From Acidimicrobiia bacterium (GTDB taxonomy: Bacteria; Actinomycetota; Acidimicrobiia; Acidimicrobiales; SZUA-35), in the NCBI GenBank assembly GCA_003231975.1, contig QIKW01000128.1, positions 1-35,559 on the forward strand: a stretch of 35,559 bases of DNA, written 5' to 3'. Position numbers and translations under genes: made by a program. This document shows positions 32,601 to 35,559 of this stretch, piece by piece (positions within the stretch are counted from its first letter, which is position 1; each line of letters starts with the position of its first letter). The notes under the pieces are model-generated. The model searched no databases. It was not told where the DNA came from and saw nothing but the letters and a program-made list of their open reading frames with translations.

Positions 32601-33362
32601 CAACGGCTCGGCATGGCGGACCGAATTCCAAAAAGCTTCTGGGGTTTGGCCTGAAAGGGTTCGCCCCGAGAGATCGGTGATGGTGCCAGAAACCATCAGG
32701 GGCAGGTCGATCTCATTGTCTTCGCGGTACTGAAGGACCGCGTGGATTGCCGCCTTGGCGTTCAAGGTGTCGAAGATGGTTTCCACCATCACCACATCAA
32801 CCCCACCCTGAACCAGGCCCTCCAGGGCTTCGGTGTAGGCGGTCCGCAACTGGTCGAACGTGATGTCTCTGAACGCAGGGTCGTTCACCTCCGGCGAGAT
32901 GCTTGCAGTTTTACTGGTGGGGCCCAGAACGCCTATCACGAAACGAGGTTTCCTGCGGTTAGCTGCGGCTGCGGTATCTGCTGCCCCCCTTGCTATCTGA
33001 GCGGCGGCCAGGTTTAGCTCGGCTGCCAGGTGCTCTGTTCCGTAGTCGGCCTGACTGATCGAGGTTGCGTTGAACGTGTTGGTGCTGATCAGGTCTGCGC
33101 CCGCGTCTAGAAACTGGGTGTGGATTTCTCGAACTACATCGGGCCGGGTGAGGGAAAGAAGATCGTTGTTGCCCTTCAGGTCACTTGGATGGCTGGCGAA
33201 ACGATCACCACGGAAATCGTTCTCGCCCAGCCTTCGATCCTGGATCATTGTGCCCATTGCCCCGTCGAGCACCAGAATCCGCTTGGCCATAGCCCCGCGA
33301 AGCGCCGCCAGCCGAGCCTCTCGGTAAGGGCCGCCAAGGGGGCCTCTCGTCGTCGGGGTCAT
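29673..33362 (-). CDS. metH: Cobalamin-dependent methionine synthase MetH
   Basis: MetH transfers the methyl group of 5-methyl-tetrahydrofolate to homocysteine through cobalamin. The 1229-aa length matches the enterobacterial enzyme, and all four modules are present: homocysteine domain (about 25-330, zinc ligands in GLNCALG and [10 protein letters not shown]), pterin domain (about 355-620, [11 protein letters not shown] and [10 protein letters not shown]), cobalamin domain (about 650-890, [11 protein letters not shown] with the cobalt-ligating His near residue 766), and the C-terminal reactivation domain that binds SAM (about 900-1229, including [15 protein letters not shown]). The ATG overlaps the metF stop codon. 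The last codon and stop lie in repeat DR3, so the extreme C-terminus may have been set by that repeat. Confidence 0.97.
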   Translation of the reverse strand: MTPTTRGPLGGPYREARLAALRGAMAKRILVLDGAMGTMIQDRRLGENDFRGDRFASHPSDLKGNNDLLSLTRPDVVREIHTQFLDAGADLISTNTFNATSISQADYGTEHLAAELNLAAAQIARGAADTAAAANRRKPRFVIGVLGPTSKTASISPEVNDPAFRDITFDQLRTAYTEALEGLVQGGVDVVMVETIFDTLNAKAAIHAVLQYREDNEIDLPLMVSGTITDLSGRTLSGQTPEAFWNSVRHAEPLAVGLNCALGITELRPHISELARVADVALSCHPNAGLPNELGEYDETPKQTAAVIADLAEAGTFNFVGGCCGTTPNHIAAIAASVKGLAPREVPQLPQATRLSGLEPMRIDSDSLLVNVGERTNVTGSARFAKLILGDDYDTAVGVARDQVENGAQIIDINMDEGMLDAEAAMVRFLNLIATEPDISRVPVMIDSSKWTVIEAGLKCVQGKSIVNSISLKEGEQQFLAQARAARRYGAAVVVMAFDESGQAETRQQKVDVCERAYKLLVDELGFPPEDIIFDPNIFAVATGIESHAEYGLAFLEAAREIKQRMPGVHVSGGLSNLSFSFRGNNPLREAMHAVFLYHAVQAGLGLAIVNAGRLPVYEDVPDDLRDRIEDVLFNRRPDSTDRLLEVAGDAKSQAQAAAVDMSWREKPVTDRLVHALVHGLDQFIVEDAEEARLASDRALEVIEGPLMDGMNVVGDLFGSGKMFLPQVVKSARVMKKAVAHLEPYVSGDGSVAAGKVVLATAKGDVHDIGKNIVGVVLACNNYEVIDLGVMVPAAKILETAREVGADIVGVSGLITPSLDEMVHVAGEMQREGFDIPLLIGGATTSRVHTAVKIDPGYDNGVIYVPDASRAVGVVSKLLGSKSAAFQSELKAEYESVRVARAAGSGPKLVSIEDARANSVQIQWPTFSPIEPTFTGSRVLSDISLATLAEYIDWTPFFRTWDLAGAYPRILNNEVVGEAARGVFADGEKMLAQIINQQWLTAKVVIGFWPANSNGDDITLYDDTSRSVPLATLHTLRQQVSHPDDRPNFALADFVAPHASGLKDHIGAFAVTTGDGVAERSAAFEAANDDYSSIMLKALADRLAEACAEYVHHLVRTELWGYQNEEFSNVELVKESYQGIRPAPGYPACPDHTEKRTIFSLLDAPNAIGVNLTESYAMDPAASVSGLYFANPQSRYFGVRQVGQDQLEDYAARKGIPVDEAARWLGPVL

Positions 33363-34402
33363 GACACACGCTCCTGGGGCAGATGGGCCTGCTCAGCCGG
33401 GCCCTGCTCAGCCATGTTCGGTTGGGAGCCGCCTGCCGCTGCCGGGGCGGGCTTCACGCCCAGAATTCGACAGGTGGCGGCTGTGAGCTGGGGTTTGTTC
33501 ATGGTGTAGAAGTGAAAGTCTGAAACCCCAGATTCTGCGAGCCGTCGGCATTGCTCTGCGGCCACCGTTGCGGCAACAAGTTGGTGCATTTCCGGGGCGT
33601 CTTCGAGGTCTCCGAACAGTTCGTGCATCCAAGGCGGAACGTTGGTGCCGCATCTCTTGGCGAACCCCGAGATCCCCTTGAAGTTCGTGACAGGCATGAT
33701 TCCCGGCACGATCGGGGCCGTAATCCCGGCGCTGCGAGCGTTGTCGAGGAACCGAAGAAAAACATCGGTGTCGAAGAAAAACTGGGTTATGGCGCGGTCT
33801 GCGCCTGCGTCGAGCTTGCGCTTCAGGTTGTCCATGTCGGCCATAGGCGAGACAGCCTTCGGGTGAACCTCGGGATAGGCCGCAACCGAGATCTCGAAGT
33901 TCGCACTAGGTGAGCGTTCTAAGCGACGACGGATGGCCGCAACAAGTTCGGCGGCATCGGCGTAACCGCCGTCGACCGCTCCGTCGGCCATTCCGGCCGG
34001 GGCATCGCCTCGCAGGGCAACGATGTGGCGCACTCCGCCTGCCGCGTAGTGATCGATTACTTCGTTCACCACCTCTTTGGTGGCGCCCGCACAGGTGAGG
34101 TGCCCGGCAACCGGCAGGCCGGTGGTTTTGATCAAGCTGGCAACGGCGGTCTTGGTGCGTTCCTGGGTGCTGCCGCCCGCTCCGTAGGTGACGCTTACGA
34201 AGCTGGGGGCGAGGGGGGCCAGCACTTCGGCACAGCGGCTAAGCCCGGCAAGTCCGGCCTCGGTGGCCGGAGGGAAGAACTCGAACGAAACGTTGATCTT
34301 GGGATTGAGACGGGTGGTTGGCCAGGGCCTCCTGGCCAACCGCTGTGTGGCGTCGATCTCGCCCGGATGAGTGGGAACGTTCTGGTTGTCTGGCTGGCTC
34401 AC
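33359..34402 (-). CDS. metF: 5,10-methylenetetrahydrofolate reductase MetF
   Basis: MetF reduces 5,10-methylene-THF to 5-methyl-THF, the methyl donor for MetH. From GTG 34402, which overlaps the previous stop codon as GTGA, the product has 347 aa. Signature blocks are [70 protein letters not shown] and PGIMPV; these form the flavin-binding TIM barrel. About 35 extra residues precede the core and 40 follow it. The frame is open upstream to 34459, but that part is inside the methyltransferase gene. It is coupled at both ends by 4-bp overlaps. Confidence 0.96.
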   Translation of the reverse strand: MSQPDNQNVPTHPGEIDATQRLARRPWPTTRLNPKINVSFEFFPPATEAGLAGLSRCAEVLAPLAPSFVSVTYGAGGSTQERTKTAVASLIKTTGLPVAGHLTCAGATKEVVNEVIDHYAAGGVRHIVALRGDAPAGMADGAVDGGYADAAELVAAIRRRLERSPSANFEISVAAYPEVHPKAVSPMADMDNLKRKLDAGADRAITQFFFDTDVFLRFLDNARSAGITAPIVPGIMPVTNFKGISGFAKRCGTNVPPWMHELFGDLEDAPEMHQLVAATVAAEQCRRLAESGVSDFHFYTMNKPQLTAATCRILGVKPAPAAAGGSQPNMAEQGPAEQAHLPQERVS

Positions 34403-35382
34403 GACGCTGCCTCCAAGTTGTAGACCGCTGGCGCATCCGAATTCTGGGTACCGACCCATACGGTCACGGTCAGCGAGTCCTGTATCGAGTCAGACTTGTG
34501 CATCAGGTGGGACGTCTTGATGCCGGTCAGCCCCGCCAACGCGCACCAGTCGCCAACGTCGGCGTCGGTGAAGCCAAGCCAATGATGGGCATAGTCGCTT
34601 CGCATCGATTCATAGGAATGAGCGGCAAAGTCAACAACGATCAGACGGCCACCGGGGCGGAGCGTTCGAGCGGCCTCGGCAACGGCTTGAGCCGGGTCGT
34701 CGAGGAAATGCAGAACGTGATGGAGCACCGCCAAATCAATGCTTCCCGCAGGCAGGTCGAGGTTGTAAACGTTGCCGTGACGAACCGCGCAATGGGCGAG
34801 GCCCAGTTGCTCCAAACGGCTTCGGGCCAGGTTCAGCATCTGCCTGCTGAGATCTATCCCAAGGCCGTTTTCGATGCGGTCGGCAAAAAGCTCAAGGACC
34901 CGACCGGTTCCGGTGCCAACGTCGAGAAGGCTGCGCACAGGCGTGGCGCCGCCAGCTTCAAGCATCGCGGCCTCAACCTCGGCATCGCCAACATGCAGCC
35001 GTCTCATCTGTTGCCAGTCGCCTGCAATCTTTTCAAAGTATGAGGCGGCGGCTTCGGCCCGTTCGGCTCGGATCTCGGCCAGCCGATCCAGCTCGGTACG
35101 CAGCGACGGCTGATCTTGGTTGATCAGGGGAAGAACCGCATCAAACAGCTTCCGGCCGTTTCCAGACCTTGACGGCCGGTAGAAGGCGCTAGTTCCTTGG
35201 GAGTGACGATCCAGCAAGCCCGCATCGCACAGCAAGCGCAGATGGCGACTGACCCGAGGCTGGGTTTGGCCGAGCACTCGGCAAAGCTCGGTAACCGTTA
35301 ACTCGCTTCTGGACAACACCGCCAGAATCTTCAGCCTGGTTGGCTCGCCAGCCGCCCTCAATGCTCTCAGCAAATCTTCCAT
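34399..35382 (-). CDS. ArsR-type regulator fused to a SAM-dependent methyltransferase
   Basis: The 327-aa protein has an ArsR/SmtB winged helix at residues 1-90 (GEPTRLKILAVLSRSELTVT, recognition helix QTQPRVSRHLRLLCDAGLL) without obvious metal-binding cysteines. A class I methyltransferase domain follows (about 130-300), with motif I LLDVGTGTGR (152-161), acidic residue GIDLS, motif IV IDLAVLHHVLH and the post-motif LRPGGRLIVVDF. It heads the operon with metF and metH. ArsR-family SahR proteins respond to S-adenosylhomocysteine and control methionine genes in proteobacteria; a SAM/SAH-binding fused domain suggests a similar role here (inference). GGAG precedes the ATG. Confidence 0.93.
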   Translation of the reverse strand: MEDLLRALRAAGEPTRLKILAVLSRSELTVTELCRVLGQTQPRVSRHLRLLCDAGLLDRHSQGTSAFYRPSRSGNGRKLFDAVLPLINQDQPSLRTELDRLAEIRAERAEAAASYFEKIAGDWQQMRRLHVGDAEVEAAMLEAGGATPVRSLLDVGTGTGRVLELFADRIENGLGIDLSRQMLNLARSRLEQLGLAHCAVRHGNVYNLDLPAGSIDLAVLHHVLHFLDDPAQAVAEAARTLRPGGRLIVVDFAAHSYESMRSDYAHHWLGFTDADVGDWCALAGLTGIKTSHLMHKSDSIQDSLTVTVWVGTQNSDAPAVYNLEAAS

Positions 35383-35424
35383 GTTGGCTCCATAGCGCTA
35401 GTGATCGGCGCATTCGATCAGGAA

Positions 35425-35450
35425 CATAAACATATCCTTATATTCTGATG
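35425..35450. promoter_or_regulatory. AT-rich imperfect palindrome, candidate operator of the met operon
   Basis: Two 11-nt half-sites (35425-35435 and 35440-35450) around CCTT can pair at 8 of 11 positions, with ATAT/ATAT inside and CAT/ATG outside. It is a sharp AT-rich island 43 nt upstream of the ArsR-methyltransferase start. A self-binding site is plausible. Confidence 0.5.
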
Positions 35451-35451
35451 A

Positions 35452-35559
35452 ATGCTCTATCATTGGGTCGGCTACCGCCTCCCGGCCGCCGGCCGATCCA
35501 ACTCAACCGCTACCCGCTGCTCGCCGATGGCGACCACGCACAAAACGCTCACACTGGGC
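35452..35559 (+). CDS. Possible partial gene running off the window
   Basis: ATG 35452 opens a frame to the end of the window (36 codons) with strong GC bias at third positions. TATATT (35439-35444) ends 7 nt before it, fitting a leaderless start, and that box lies inside the candidate operator. An ATG at 35448 opens another frame that is also open to the end. The peptide (MLYHWVGYRLPAAGRSNST...) matches nothing I recognise, so coding status is uncertain. Confidence 0.3.
   Translation, partial: MLYHWVGYRLPAAGRSNSTATRCSPMATTHKTLTLG

Noticed and set aside
31326-32654. Plus-strand ORF of 442 aa opposite metH
   Set aside because: Long antisense frame without domains; the minus strand encodes conserved MetH modules throughout.
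35383-35559. Cobalamin or SAM riboswitch before the methionine operon
   Set aside because: The distance from the palindrome to the ATG is under 50 nt and no B12-box or SAM aptamer core is seen.

Overview
The window looks like chromosomal DNA of a high-GC Gram-positive bacterium (Actinomycetota), probably a deep-branching lineage such as Acidimicrobiia; the class is inference. Direct support comes from two WhiB-type Fe-S regulators, a DivIVA-domain protein, a UPF0182 membrane protein, a DUF2342 protein, a PPK1/NUDIX pair, a SigE-like ECF sigma factor, many GTG starts, and many starts that sit 6-8 nt behind a TANNNT box (leaderless transcription). No phage, plasmid or transposase gene was seen; gene density is high and nearly all genes look like housekeeping genes.

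Layout. 1-860: an initiator tRNA-Met with its own promoter, then a gene-poor stretch with one possible exported micropeptide. 861-5238: a giant BTAD/AAA/TPR regulator divergent from a PRC-barrel protein across a TGACG-rich control region. 5321-12284 (minus): ylbL-like PDZ/Lon protease, a DivIVA protein with a phage MuF-like C-terminus, UPF0182, then msrA. 12374-20738: small hypothetical genes, a HEAT-repeat protein, a coupled moaE-mreB pair, an HtrA-like pseudoprotease, an SDR epimerase homologue, DUF2342 and an MFS-type transporter. UPF0182, YlbL and DUF2342 are neighbours in mycobacteria, so part of this order is ancestral (from memory). 20735-24772 (minus): hypothetical, ROK kinase, ppk1 and NUDIX, linked by overlaps or very short gaps. 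24883-27069: an envelope-stress and redox cluster, with whiB, tatA, ECF sigma and anti-sigma on the minus strand and a second whiB on the plus strand. 27139-29166: a VWA protein. 29167-29679: a dense block of hairpins and direct repeats reaching into the metH stop codon. 29673-35382 (minus): an ArsR-methyltransferase fusion, metF and metH, each overlapping the next by 4 bp.

Working together. The ECF sigma factor has a GGAACC-N16-CGTT promoter in front of its own gene. An identically spaced GGAACC-N16-CGTC lies just before the plus-strand whiB, suggesting an autoregulated local circuit. The last operon couples methyl-tetrahydrofolate supply (MetF), homocysteine methylation (MetH) and a probable SAM/SAH-responsive regulator. 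The PPK operon joins polyphosphate, sugar phosphorylation and nucleotide hydrolysis.

Most unusual features: the structured repeat block at the metH 3' end, the DivIVA/MuF-like fusion, the two-promoter ECF circuit, several proteins lacking the expected catalytic residues, and a 17-nt divergent intergenic gap whose two -10 boxes nearly coincide. No clearly new multi-gene defence or mobile system was found.
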